From Sporodiniella umbellata (taxonomy: Eukaryota > Mucoromycota > Mucoromycetes > Mucorales > Rhizopodaceae), in contig JAIXMR010000103.1 of NCBI GenBank assembly GCA_025677835.1, forward strand, positions 35,509-99,508: a stretch of 64,000 nucleotides of DNA, read 5' to 3'. The notes under the pieces are model-generated. The model ran no database searches. It was not told where the DNA came from and worked only from the letters and a program-made list of their open reading frames with translations. This document shows positions 21,349 through 34,309 of this stretch, in pieces. The number at the start of each line of letters is the position of its first letter. Positions within the stretch are counted from its first letter, which is position 1. Position numbers and translations under genes: made by a program.

Positions 21349-21674
21349 ATGAATAATACAAATGATGAAGAGTTGGAAGCATTGGAAAGACAAGGCCAAC
21401 ATTTGAAGAAGATGATGATGATGATGGAGAAAGAATGGGAAGAAAGGTAAGAGCAAAATACGCTACCGTCAACTCATGAATGGACTGTAGCGGTGCAGGC
21501 ATTGGCTGGCTCCAGCTTGTTCATCAACACGACACGGACGAATCTATCAAGACCTGTATAAAGACACCCGATATCACACCTAGAATCACTGCTCTCGAAG
21601 AGCCTTTTAACCTCAAGACTCAAGATACCTCAAAGATGGCCGACTTCTGTGAAGAGCCTCGCCATCATTCCTAA
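21349..21674 (+). CDS. Small hypothetical protein (93 aa)
   Basis: Exons 21349-21446 and 21491-21674 join in phase 2 across a 44-nt GTAAGA...TGTAG intron, giving 93 residues. The first exon encodes an acidic-to-amphipathic helix with five consecutive Met codons; the second reads S-G-A-G-I-G-W-L-Q-L-V-H-Q-H-D and ends P-R-H-H-S. No family is recognised. Support is the matched splice phase and the uninterrupted second exon. The short intron leaves room for doubt. Confidence 0.4.
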
Positions 21675-22180
21675 TAGTTTTAAAAAAAAATACATGTAAA
21701 ACGTTTGGCCAGCCAAAAAAAAAAAAAACTTTTTTTATTCATCCAACAATTTGGTAAGAGGTTTTAAAATAGGGAATCTGAGTTGTGATGGGTCTGTTTT
21801 CGTTCCAATTTGTTCTTTCACCTACAGCCCATCCTTAATACGGAAGTGGGAAATTTCTAGAAAAATTTTCGCTTCTTTTTTGGGGGTGGGCCTACTAAAC
21901 TGACGCTTGTGCTACAGCGCTCATTGTCTCCCGAGTAATTTAATTGTTTGGCTGCAATGATAATTACCGTTGTTATTAGGATGGCACCTCTCCTGAAAAA
22001 AATAAAATAAAAAACATCTCCTAAAATTTACAGCCAAAAAATAAAAATAAAAAAATTAAAAAAAAATTAAACGTTAAACAACACCTACTCCTTTTGTTAT
22101 TAATAATAATAATAATAAAAAACTTGTTATTTATCCTCTTTTTTTTTTTTTCTTTTCATTTTTTTTTGCTTGAATCAAGT
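21675..22180. promoter_or_regulatory. Upstream region of the ankyrin-DIL gene
   Basis: About 500 bp with A/T runs, an ATA repeat near 22104-22121 and a pyrimidine tract ending TCAAG just before the ATG at 22181. No gene is seen. Confidence 0.35.
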
Positions 22181-23020
22181 ATGCTCAGATCCTCTTCTGC
22201 CGAGAGCTCAATCCTAACTCAGACCACAAACACCACTTGTTCCGAATGGCAAGAGGAGTTTGAGAGCTTTTTAAGAATCAGAGGCTGGTACGAACAAAGC
22301 GTGGAGAAGAAAAAGGGATGGATGGGAAACACCGTCTGCCGCTTGGCTTCTCAAGGGCATGTAGAGCGCATTCAACAGCTCAGTCGACATCCTGCTACAC
22401 TCGATTGGGTAGATCTGGATCGGCCGGATAGCGATCATCGCACAGCTTTGATGTATGCCTGTTGTCTAGGTCAGGGCGCTATGGCGCGCTATCTACTCGA
22501 AGCAGGTGTAGATCCAAATGCTCAAGATAAACGTAAAAAAAAAAAAAAAAAAAACATGTTCTACCTCTCCACAAGCCTTATTCTAATGTTTCGATAGTGG
22601 GCTGGACATCGATCATGTGGGCTGCTACAAACGATCATCGTGAGCTGGTAGAGATCTTGTTGGAATACAGAGTGGCCCTTGACCTACCTTCCTTCAATGG
22701 AACTTTGGTCTATGATTTGATGAACGAAAAAATGCGCTCAGCTCTCCTTCCTTACCCCGCCAGACAAACCTTTCTCTGGGACACCTGCTTACCTCATCAA
22801 ATGCTTGTTTTTTCTGAGCCAGATACGCTTCTGAGTATAGCTATCACCGGCTTTCAATTACCCCTACAATCACGCGCCGAAATCAGTTTGCCAGCCAACA
22901 TTCTCTTTCTTTCCGCTCGCTATGCATACTACTACATGTCGCCAGAGACCTTGTCCGGTCTGTTAACAAAAGCATGGCATCAACTCGAACAAGTAATCAA
23001 GGTAAAGCCGAAATAGGTCT

Positions 23021-23053
<33 letters not shown>

Positions 23054-23954
23054 CCCTGTATTTTAAACAAGTTCAAAGGCAAATGCACACGATGTCCATA
23101 CACTGGCCTTCTGGATCTCGAACTTATCCCAGCTGATCTGTTATTTCGAAAAAGAAAAAGAAATGAGCCAGCTAGAAGACTGGAAGACACCGCTGGACGG
23201 ATTATTGGAGTTGGCCTATACCTGTCTGGTACAAGATTCCAAAGAAAGACTATGCCATATCCTAGAGCCTGCCATGCTGGACTTTGAACCTCTGGAAGGA
23301 GACACGGTCCAGTTTGCTCATGATTGGCAACGGTTCTTTCGTAAACCGACCGTGGCCGGGATGGAACTCTCTCCAGAATCTGTCACTCATCTCTTGGGAT
23401 CGATTCTTTACGTACTTCGATCTTACCAGGTGCCAGTGGAAGTGATCCATCAGAGTCTCAACCAAGTGTTTTATTATTTCTCCTGCGAGCTCTTTAACAG
23501 AATCCTTTGCAACAGACGCTTTCTCTGCCGGTCGCGCGCACTCCAGATCCGAATGAACCTGACCGTCGTCGAAGAATGGCTTCGTCAACAGGCTCTTCCT
23601 ATTCAATCCTTCCTAACCCCGGTCGTACAGATGATTCAGCTCTTGCAATGTCTCTCTCAGCTTGTCGATCTCATGGACTTTATCTGTACCATCAACAGCT
23701 TTGATCTCTTGAACTCCCTTCAAATCAAACGTCTTATCCTTCAATACCGTTACGAACTAAACGAAACTCGTTTACCAGATACCATTCATAAATACTCCCT
23801 TCAAATCGCTCAAGACACTCGACGTACCCTACCCGCTTCGCTTGAAGAAACCAAAGATTCTTCTTTCCTCTTTCCCTTTCAACTGGTTGCCACATCGAAC
23901 GAAAGAATTCCTCTTATTCCAGATCAATGGTTAATCAAGCTTGACTCTCTTTAA
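22181..23954 (+). CDS. Ankyrin repeat and dilute (DIL) domain protein
   Basis: Exons 22181-22532, 22598-23001 and 23079-23954 join in frame to 543 residues. Ankyrin repeats occupy about residues 45-145: H-R-T-A-L-M-Y-A-C-C-L-G-Q-G and G-W-T-S-I-M-W-A-A-T-N-D-H-R-E-L-V-E-I-L-L-E. The rest is a DIL domain, recognisable by A-H-D-V-H-T-L-A-F-W-I-S-N-L-S-Q-L and, later, F-Y-Y-F-S-C-E-L-F-N-R-I-L and M-N-L-T-V-V-E-E-W-L. DIL is the cargo-binding globular tail of class V myosins, but there is no motor here. Such ankyrin-DIL proteins occur in fungi; the role is probably an adaptor at membranes or polarity sites. The third exon must start at GCA (23079), since nearer AG sites break the DIL frame. Confidence 0.88.
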
Positions 23955-24498
23955 AAAGAAGGCTTCACTCGGGTGTTTTCCCTCTTCTTTTTAATCTTCT
24001 TTAGGTAGCTAATAAAAACAGTACATGTATATATATATATATATATATATACATATACATCTCTTTTACAAAAGAAAAAGTAAGTCAGACTACATCTTGT
24101 ATCTGTCTTTATCCATTCGTTTTGACTATAGGTTTATGATACTCATCATATGCAATTTTCTATGCAAGACCATTCACAAATCCAGAAAACTTTTAATGGG
24201 GTTCAAAACATGCCCGTTTGAATTAGACACTATTTAGTCACCAAGGTGTAAAAATGATACAGCTGGCCTATACAGAGTTTTTACTATCAAATGGAAACCA
24301 TCATAAAAAAAAAAAAAAACAGTTCAGGTCAATCGCTTTTGCCCCGATAGAGTTTAAAAACTCAGTAGAAAGACGTCTCGATGTCAAAACACCTTTAAAA
24401 AAAGAACTCTACTTTCCAAAGCTTTCAGAAGCTGTTTCTCTTTGATAGACATCTTCAAACTTGAAAGTCAATAGTATGAAACTAAAAACTATTCTCTT
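23955..24498. other. Interval with TA microsatellite, no confident gene
   Basis: Contains a TA repeat at about 24027-24052 and a 63-codon lysine-rich frame at 24254-24445 interrupted by an A run. No family match. Confidence 0.3.
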
Positions 24499-25047
24499 TT
24501 GCTATTGCTAAAACTAGAAAGTAATATTGTAACCCATGTTTGGTTTGCGTTTTCTATATTTTTATTGACAGAAATCATCTTTCTTCAAACATGCTTTTAT
24601 TTTGTTATCCACATTGGACCAGAAGAACGAGCCGAACCACACCACCCAGAACAATTTCATCTTTTCTATCGTCAACAGAAAAGAACCAGAGCGCCCAGCA
24701 TAGTTTCGTCTTTTCTATCGTCAACAGAAAAGAACCAGGGCGCCCAGCATAGTTTCATCTTTTCTATCGCCAACAGAAAAGACGCGCCGAATTACAATGC
24801 CCAGGATAGTTTTGACAGCAATAGAAGCCAGGAAAACCTTTTCAGTTGTGATCTTTTCATTGTCTCTGTATTGGCCAGTTTGATTATATATTCTTTTAGA
24901 AAACAAAGAACTCTTTATGGAGTATTTCTTGTAAATAATAAATTTTGCACCAAGAATATCTATTTTTTGTTCACAGCAGCGAGTTTTTTTGCAATCTGCT
25001 TTGCTGCTTATAAGTTGGTTGATGACAGAACGAGTCATCTCAGTTAG
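24499..25047 (+). CDS. Orphan 182-codon ORF with membrane segments and internal tandem repeat
   Basis: A 549-bp uninterrupted frame in AT-rich surroundings. It predicts an N-terminal hydrophobic segment (F-A-F-S-I-F-L-L-T-E-I-I-F), a polar middle encoded by 49-bp repeats, then two hydrophobic segments (L-F-I-V-S-V-L-A-S-L-I-I and F-L-F-T-A-A-S-F-F-A-I-C-F-A-A). No homologue is recognised. A frame of this length is longer than chance would favour here, but codon evidence is lacking, so it may be non-coding or a young gene. Confidence 0.3.
   Translation: MLLLKLESNIVTHVWFAFSIFLLTEIIFLQTCFYFVIHIGPEERAEPHHPEQFHLFYRQQKRTRAPSIVSSFLSSTEKNQGAQHSFIFSIANRKDAPNYNAQDSFDSNRSQENLFSCDLFIVSVLASLIIYSFRKQRTLYGVFLVNNKFCTKNIYFLFTAASFFAICFAAYKLVDDRTSHLS
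24616..24812. repeat. 49-bp tandem repeat with palindromic core
   Basis: Two near-perfect 49-bp units start at 24661 and 24710, with a third starting at 24759 that diverges after 25 bases; degenerate flanking copies are visible on both sides. Each unit begins CTTTTCTATCGTCAACAGAAAAG, whose arms CTTTTCT/AGAAAAG are complementary. Confidence 0.9.
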
Positions 25048-26228
25048 TGTGTTGATGGAAAAATAAAGTATAGTAGAAATAAAGGTTTGACTCTCCTCCC
25101 CCCCCCCCTAGCTTTTCTAATGAGATTATACGTCAACACTTTTTGTAGAAAATCAGTCACATACACGGTCATCTATTAAAACAGTAGGTGGTCCATTCAT
25201 TTTTTTGCTTGTGCAAAAGGCACCAGGGGATATCTGATGGCCGATGTTTAGATAAGCTTGTTTCAGGTTTTTTCTGTAGAAAACAAGTGGGAAAAAGGAT
25301 TTTGCCAAAGCAAACTCGTGTAAAGACTGGCAGTCTAGGTCTTTTCTCCTGTTTCCATATTTGAACATGCATTAAAATCCCATAATAAAATAGATACCCC
25401 TACCGAGCTACTGAAGCTTGTACACGTACCACAGTCATATTAATCCTGTAAGAATGTATGCCTTTGAGACTCCTGCTCTACTCCCCTGTTCAGCCTTACT
25501 GAAAGAACGTTACAAGAAAAATAAACTTTAGAGTTAAATAAGTCTAAAGAATGTATATTATTCTGATGTCTTAAGCTCTGGATACTTTCTCAAGCCATTG
25601 TATACTTATTTTCTGCTAAAAAAAAAATAGACGTCTTTGAGCCAAAGACTCATATTGACTAGTATGAAAGCTCTAAAGAACATTGGGTAATTTTTAAGGC
25701 CAAGAAAGAAAGACTATTGAGAATCAACGTTACGTACTACCTGCTTTTATTCCTTATGAGTTTGTGTGTAGAAACCGCTTTCCAAAAAAAAAAAAAAAAA
25801 GAAAATTGAAGGGGAAAGGAGAGCACTCTTTTTTTTTTAATAAACTAAACCCTCCTTTTATGTTCTCCTTTCCATTGCTCTTGCACGTAACTATACGGTA
25901 AATAAATACACAGAGCAAAAAAATTTTTTTTTTTTACGTATTATAGTAAAAACAAAACTAGCTAATAAAGACGACACGACTCTTAAGATTTAACTGAAAC
26001 GTATAAAGTCCTTCTTGAAACGCATAGCAGAGCCTGGATTTCCTTTTTAGAAGATTTTCAAGTTACAATTGCGATTTTTTTTTTAAAAAAAAGAAAGCTT
26101 AAGAACTCTCCCGGGCTCTTTCTTGTCCAATAGTGCTAGCCTTATTTCTCCACAAAAAAAAAAAAGCTGGTAGATGAATAGGTAGGCCGTTCCCTGTACC
26201 GCCCTCTTTTTTTTTTTCTGTGGGTACC

Positions 26229-26260
26229 ATATATAGATATATAGATATATAGATATATAC
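26229..26260. repeat. ATATAG microsatellite
   Basis: About four units of an 8-10 bp ATATAGAT-type simple repeat. Confidence 0.85.
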
Positions 26261-26904
26261 CCTTTGGTGTTTTCAAGCTACAGATAATTACTTTGACCTT
26301 TTAAAAAATAAAAGAGTAAGCGCGCTGGCTAATCACTCCCCTTTTTTTTTCTCTTTTTTGGCTACACAATCCTTCAAATTGGCTGACAATTCTTTATGCT
26401 AATAGTGTCCCTGTGTTTTTAAGCAGTTCTTTTTTAAGTTTTTTATCAATAGAATATCCGAAACAGCCAACACAGATCATTTTCGCGATTGATCTATTGA
26501 TAGTCTTTATAATGCAATATAAGAGCAATTAGTCACGTCCAGTGGCCAAACAACCTAAATTTTCCTTAAATCAAAAGGAAACATGGCCTGAGCATTAAAA
26601 GATGATGAATAAAGGAAAAAAGAAAAATAAAAAAAAGAGTACCTTTTGCACAATTTTATTAACCGCCTTTTGTTTTAAATAGCCGCATTTTGGCTGGAAA
26701 GGAACAAAGAAACCAAAAATAAATATTCACTCTACGCACATATATTTAGATACACACACAAGCCCACACTATCTCTTTTTATTACTCCTTACATATTATT
26801 GTTATCCTGCATTTTATTTTATTTTCATTTTTTCCTTTTCTTTTTTCTTTTTTTTTTTTTTTTTTTTTTTTTTGTAGGCTAAATAAGAGTCGTTTTTATA
26901 ATTA

Positions 26905-26956
26905 GTATTATTATTATTGTTATTATTATTATTATTGTTATTATTATTATTTATTA
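26905..26956. repeat. ATT/GTT trinucleotide repeat
   Basis: An imperfect ATT array with GTT interruptions, about 60 bp upstream of the receptor start codon. Confidence 0.9.
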
Positions 26957-27013
26957 GTTTTTATTCTGGTTTTCCTTTTCTCTTTTTTCTTTGTAATTGA
27001 TAGACAGTTTTAA

Positions 27014-30000
27014 ATGGAAGGAAACCAAGTGAACGTATTCGGAAGGATACTACAAGAAGATGAATTTAATTCCATGAATCAAACAGATAATACCACGGTT
27101 ATCATCACGCCCAAATTTAATACAACCGGCCTGACAGAGCTTAAAGTAATATTTTAAGACCTATGTGTCTCCATCTTCTTTAAAGTTTTTTCTTAATTCG
27201 TTTCTTTTACCAAAAAAAAAAAAAAAAAGATTGGTGTGCTCTTACCTTTTAGTCAAAAAAGGGATGATCTTACAGCAAAGATTGTTTGGGGGTAAGAAAG
27301 TCTAGCTGGGGTCAACTGAAAACTAATCTTTTATTTCTTTCTAGAGGCTCTTCTGCCATTCGAATGGCTGTGAACGATATCAACCAACAACAGATGATCC
27401 CAGGCGCCTATATCTCTTTGATCGAAAAAGATTCTTTCCCTGACAATACCGTCAATCAAATGTCTGTCACCAACGCAGTCTATTCCACCGTTACCTTATT
27501 ACAGCAAGGCGTTGTGGGTGTCATTGGCGATATCTCGAGTTCTTGGACCAGTTTGAGTGCTTTGATATCCTCTACGCTTGAAATCCCTCAATGTTCTTTT
27601 ACAGCCAACGCAGGTAAATAGCTAGCTATCTATCCGTCTGTTTATATACTCATCCTCCACTCAAAGTCGCTCTTTCGGACAAAAGTCAATATAAATACTT
27701 CTTTCGAACTATACCCACGCAAGTATTAATTGCGGATGTAATGCTTGAATTTGCCGCCAAAGAAGGGTGGAAAAAACTGGGTGTACTCTATACAGATGAC
27801 CCTCTCGGTCAACAATGTAATTACTCTAGCCTAAAAAAAAAAAACAAAAACAAAAACAAATGCGACTTGTAATCACCAACTTTTTTTTTTTTTTTTCAAG
27901 TCTATCAGCGAGCGATTATTCAAGCAGGCACTATGGATATTCATATCACCCAATACCAATCGATTGCCAATCCGGATCAGACTGAGAGTCTTACGAATGC
28001 GTTAAATAACCTGACTCATAGTGGGGCTCGTGTGATCATGGTGGCCGGTACAACCACTAGTAAAGTCATCATGAGAGCCCAACAGCTCGGTCTTTTGAAT
28101 GAAAACTATGTCTGGCTCTTGCTGGGAGATACTGAGAGCGCTCTTCAAGCCGGTGTTGAGACCTACAATACACAAAACACACAACATCTCAATTACGCTA
28201 AAGACTTTCAGGGTCTCTTTATGTTTGATAACTGGTTATCTCTCTATGGTTATCCTCCTTTTGATGCATTTCTTGATCAATGGTCTAAACTAGATGCAAA
28301 CATGTAAATAGCTTTTTTTTTTCTTTCCTTCATTTTTCTAAACATCGCACATTAACCCTTTTTCCCAACCTTACTATTCAAAGGTATCCTTATGCTGGTC
28401 ATAGAAACATTAGCTATTATGAAGGGTAAAGTCTTTTTTTTTTTTTTTTGAGTGTCATTTTAACTCATTTTTTCTCTTGTTTAGTTTGGCCTACTCTTGT
28501 ATGATGATCATGGCCAAAGGATATAGTCGATTGATCTCTTCAAGTCATAACCAAACAGCTCAGTTAACCAAATTGGCCTCTGGAGGCTTAGGTGATGAAC
28601 TTTTACCCCCTACTTTTAATGTAAACTATATCGGGCCAGAAGGTCCTATGATTTATGATTCAAATGGGGATCTTACTACAGGGTATGCTTAACAGAAAAA
28701 GAAGAGGGTCTTTTTTTTAAAAAAAAATCTTTGTTTTACTATAGAAACTATTTGGTTTATAACCTACAACACGGAAACAAGATTACTGTAGGTCAAAGTA
28801 CAGGTGGTGTGCTCAACATCACATCAACACCCATGTTTTTTGATGGCACTTTTCAGGTAAATATTTTTAGTCAGTATGTTTTTTTTTTTTTTTTTTTTTT
28901 TTTTTGGCGCTTTTAATAATAAAAACACATCAACTTTTCTTTATATATAAAAAGATCCCTTTGGATTCACCACCCAGTGCTGTTCTCAACCCTACTTTAG
29001 GTTCGCCTATTTCTACTGTCATCTTTGTACTTTCTTCTTTGGGTATTCTGTTTTCTATCTTTTGTTTCCTGTTAGTGGTCATCTATCGTAAACATGAGAT
29101 TTTCAAAGCCTCAAGGTAACCCATAAGATATAGCATGACTCTGTTCTTATACCTGCAATTTTGCTAGCCCCTTATTCTGCTGTCTGGAACTCATTGGATT
29201 TGTACTAACTTATATTTCTGTGATCACCATGATCGGCATACCCTCCCAAGCTTCGTGTATCGTTACACCTGTCACCTTTAGTCTGGGTTTTTTTCTTGTC
29301 ATTGGGTAACAAAGGAAAGACATCGAGTGAGGCTCAACTAATCTTTATCAAAAAGGAATATGATTGCTAAAAACTATCGTATCTATCGTATTTTCAACAA
29401 CATTTTCATCACCAAGAACATTATGACGGATGCCCATCTTGTTCGATCTGTAGCTGTTGTTATTAGTATCAATTTGGCAAGTAGAGCTTCTTTGTAATTT
29501 TAGATATGGACCACTCCTAACGCATTACAATAGATTATTGTGATTGTTGGGCTGACAGTAGCAAGACCGATTCCTACCAGATACGATGTTTCTTTCTCTA
29601 GTCACTATTGGACCTGTAGCTCGCATGACAAGAACAACGGAATTATTCTCCTGGTGCTCAATACATGCTATGCAGCCTTGCTCTTATTCTTTGCTACCTT
29701 TTTAGCATACAAAACACGTTTGGCGGGTAAACAGTATAGTCGATATAGCGAATGCAAACAGATGGGTTTATCCGTTTAGTAAAGTAGTTTATTAAAAAAA
29801 AAAAAACCGAATACTTATCTCTTCTGACAGTAACATTCTCTTCTCAGCCCTCGTTGGATTTGCGGTGATTGTGAACCCATTGGCCGATTTTTATACAAAG
29901 TACTATATCGAAGTGATCTCCATTCTTTGGGCCACTTCTTTTTCACTCCTCATCTTGTTTTTTCCTAAGCTGCAGGCGTTCTATCAACTCAAATGGAAAG

Positions 30001-30645
30001 AGAAAAGAAACCAGCTGGGAGAAAAGCCCAACGGGGCCACCTCGCTTTCTTTTCTCAATAGCCCAAATGACCTTTTGAATCTCGATCAAATCTTGGCCTC
30101 TGACCTTCCATTCCTGGAGCAAGGAAGGAAACCAAGCGCAATCAGTACTACCTCTACAGCTACCGAAGGCTGCAAGTTCATTGAGGCTCACGAGGGCGAG
30201 ATGCCTATTCGAATCGTCTTTCGTTATTTCCCTTTTCTATCCCAATGGGAGATGCACCATATCATGGTTTTCCCCTGGCTTGGTTATTTCTCACATTTCT
30301 CTGTAAGTCATCTAAATCAAAATACATCGCTAAGCTTCATTCATTGTGTGTACATATATATATATATATATATAGGATGCCAAACGAGGGACTGTGATGC
30401 CCTATGTTCATGTTACAGTTCAATCGGCCAAATCTGAGGCGTATGTACTCAAAGTACACGGCCAAGGATGGTACGATGTCTATATTCAATTACCTAACCT
30501 GGCCTCACTCAATACTTGGCAACAGTGTTTTAATCAGAAAAAGCCAGATACTCAATCTATCTCTCAACATCAACAACAGAAATCTTCAGATTCAAAGCCT
30601 TCAGAATCCAACGTATCGCATGATTTCTTAATACCAAGCATTTAA
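27014..30645 (+). CDS. Class C G-protein-coupled receptor, GABA-B-like
   Basis: Fourteen exons join without a frame break: 27014-27145, 27230-27291, 27345-27613, 27667-27816, 27901-28303, 28384-28425, 28485-28682, 28745-28856, 28955-29115, 29168-29305, 29356-29476, 29534-29778, 29831-30302, 30376-30645; 924 residues. Residues about 45-460 are a periplasmic-binding-type ligand domain (I-G-V-L-L-P-F, A-I-R-M-A-V-N-D-I-N, G-V-V-G-V-I-G-D-I-S-S-S-W). Residues about 480-740 are seven membrane segments of the 7TM_3 type. A cytosolic tail of about 185 residues follows, with a Ser/Thr-rich linker and a P-Y-V-H-V-T-V...W-Y-D-V-Y-I-Q segment that may be a PH-like fold. Intron 11 is GC-AG. No cleavable signal peptide is evident at the N-terminus, so a missing 5' exon is possible. 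Ligand unknown; likely an amino-acid-type sensor at the plasma membrane. Confidence 0.92.
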
Positions 30646-30708
30646 AGACTTTCAAAAAAAAAAAAAGAGGCTATTGTTATATGGGATGGACATCTCTCTT
30701 TACTATTG

Positions 30709-32250
<1,542 letters not shown>

Positions 32251-32494
32251 GTTAAGAAAGTAAAATACAAAAAAAAAAAAAATAGACTTGCAAGACAACT
32301 GAGAACAAGACAAATACTCCGATTGAAAAAATCACCAAAAAAAAAAAAAAAAAAAAACCAAAAAAAACAAAACGACTGCTTTTGTTGTTTATTTTTATAC
32401 TCTTACTCACTTAGTCTGTTCACGCACACACAAACCTAAGCTTTTTTTTTTTTTTTTTTTTTTTTATTTTCTTCTTCTTTATTTTTAAACCGGC

Positions 32495-34026
32495 ATGGCC
32501 AAAATTCCAACAGAGATTGTATTTCAAATCCTGAAAGCGTTGGATGACGATAGAACGTTAGTAGGTTGTGTGTATGTGTGTCGACAGTGGAGTAGTTTAG
32601 CACTTGAGCTGTTATGGTGCAATCCGAACTTTAGATTGTCGTCTCGCTGCCTTTCTCTGTTTACGACCTTACAGCTCAAACAGCCGAGTTTTCAATATAC
32701 TTGTTTTATTCGACGTATCAACCTAGCACCTGTGGCTCCGCAACTTAATGACAGCCACCTTAGCAGCCTAGCGCACTGTTCACGTATCCGACGGTTGACA
32801 CTTGCTGGCTGTTATCAACTCACAGATGCTGGATTATGCCAGTTGATCGATGTTCGAACTGGTATTGGGCCTCAGCTATTGTCGCTCGATTTATCAGACG
32901 TTTTAAACCTTACAGATAAAACACTCCTAACCATTGCCATCCATTGTCCAAAACTTCAAGCACTCAACCTAGGCATGACCGCTCCTCATTTTGAAATAAG
33001 CGATAGGGGCGTAGAAACATTGGCTTATAGTTGTACTGGTTTAAAAAGAGTAAAAGAAAAAAAAAAAAAAGGCCTGGTTTAGGATTATAAAGTGACATTC
33101 TATAGATCAAATTGAACTATTGTGTGACGATTACCGAAAGATCTTCGATTGCCCTGGCTACCCATTGTCCCTCTCTGATTGAAATTGATTTGACAGGATG
33201 CGGGGTGACCGATCAGGCGCTCTATACAATCTTTCAACGTTGCCGAGAGTTAAGAGAGCTTCGATTGAACCAATGTGACGCTGCTGAGAGTTTATTGACT
33301 GATAGCGCTTTGACCCATTCATTACTTTCACCAAACTATTATGAACAATTACGTCTGGTAGATTTTACGGGTGTGACATCGGTAACGGATCGATCGCTTG
33401 CTGTTTTAGTAGAGGCAGCACCACGGATTCGAAATCTGGTACTCAACAAGTGTTATCGGATTACAGACGAAGGTGTGATCAGTGTAGCCAGACTTGGCCG
33501 TTACCTTCATTTCTTACATCTCGGCCATTGCCACCAGCTTACGGACCGTTCAATGGCTGCCTTGGCTTCTGAATGTGTTCGTATTCGATACCTCGATCTA
33601 GCCTGTTGCCTAGCCATTACAGACGCTGCTGTTTTCTTGCTTGCCGAAAGACTGACTCGACTCAGACGAATTGGACTTGTCAAATGTTCGGATATCACGG
33701 ATGCTGCTATCCAGGCATTGGCAGATCATGCAGCCCTGATGGAACGAGCCCATCTTAGCTACTGTGTACAGCTCACAGCACCAGCGATTGCTCGTCTCCT
33801 CTGTAGTTGTAAAGCACTTAATCATCTCAGTCTAACCTATATCCCAGCTTTCCTCAGAGAAGACTACCAACAGTTCTGTCGATCCGCTCCTACTGAATTC
33901 ACCGGTACACAAAATCAGTCGTTTTGTGTCTATAGTGGAAAAGGCGTACAGGATCTTCGAAAGTATTTACATTCACATCATCTATGTCATTGTCATTATC
34001 AAACAGAGTCAAAAGGGCAGAAATAA
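32495..34026 (+). CDS. F-box/leucine-rich repeat protein (Grr1-like)
   Basis: Exons 32495-33049 and 33106-34026 join in phase 0 to 491 residues. An F-box occupies residues 1-45 (I-P-T-E-I-V-F-Q-I-L-K-A-L...V-C-R-Q-W-S-S-L-A-L-E). About eleven to twelve cysteine-containing LRRs follow with the repeating x-L-x-L-x-x-C-x-x-I-T-D-x-x-x pattern, for example L-V-L-N-K-C-Y-R-I-T-D-E-G and L-D-L-A-C-C-L-A-I-T-D-A-A. The F-box binds Skp1 and the LRR arc presents phosphorylated substrates to an SCF ubiquitin ligase. The shape matches Grr1, but Grr1 of yeasts is much longer, so orthology is not claimed. It is divergent from the RBBP4-like gene, with about 245 bp of A/T-run-rich DNA between start codons. 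Confidence 0.92.
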
Positions 34027-34266
34027 AAATGAAAGACTACATCTACTTTTTCATGATTATTTTTCTGCTCTTATATAAAGACATATCAATATATCCTAAT
34101 AAATATACAAACACAAAATCCATTGTACTTGCCTAAAAAAAAAAAAAAAAAAAAAATTTAAGGCTCCGTTGAACTACCCTTAAAAGAAGTATACTGCCAA
34201 TCTTTCATTCTAATTTTCTTCCTTTCTTTTTATATCCATCCATCCATCCATCCGTTATAATCAACT

Positions 34267-34278
34267 ATGGGCGGTAAG

Positions 34279-34309
<31 letters not shown>

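Larger units (their letters stand above)
25048..27013. other. 2-kb gene-poor region upstream of the class C receptor
   Basis: AT-rich DNA with A/T/C runs, a TATAGA repeat (26229-26260) and an ATT/GTT repeat (26905-26955). A 71-codon minus-strand frame at 25153-25368 has some composition of a real protein but no recognised family. Nothing else is supported. Confidence 0.35.
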
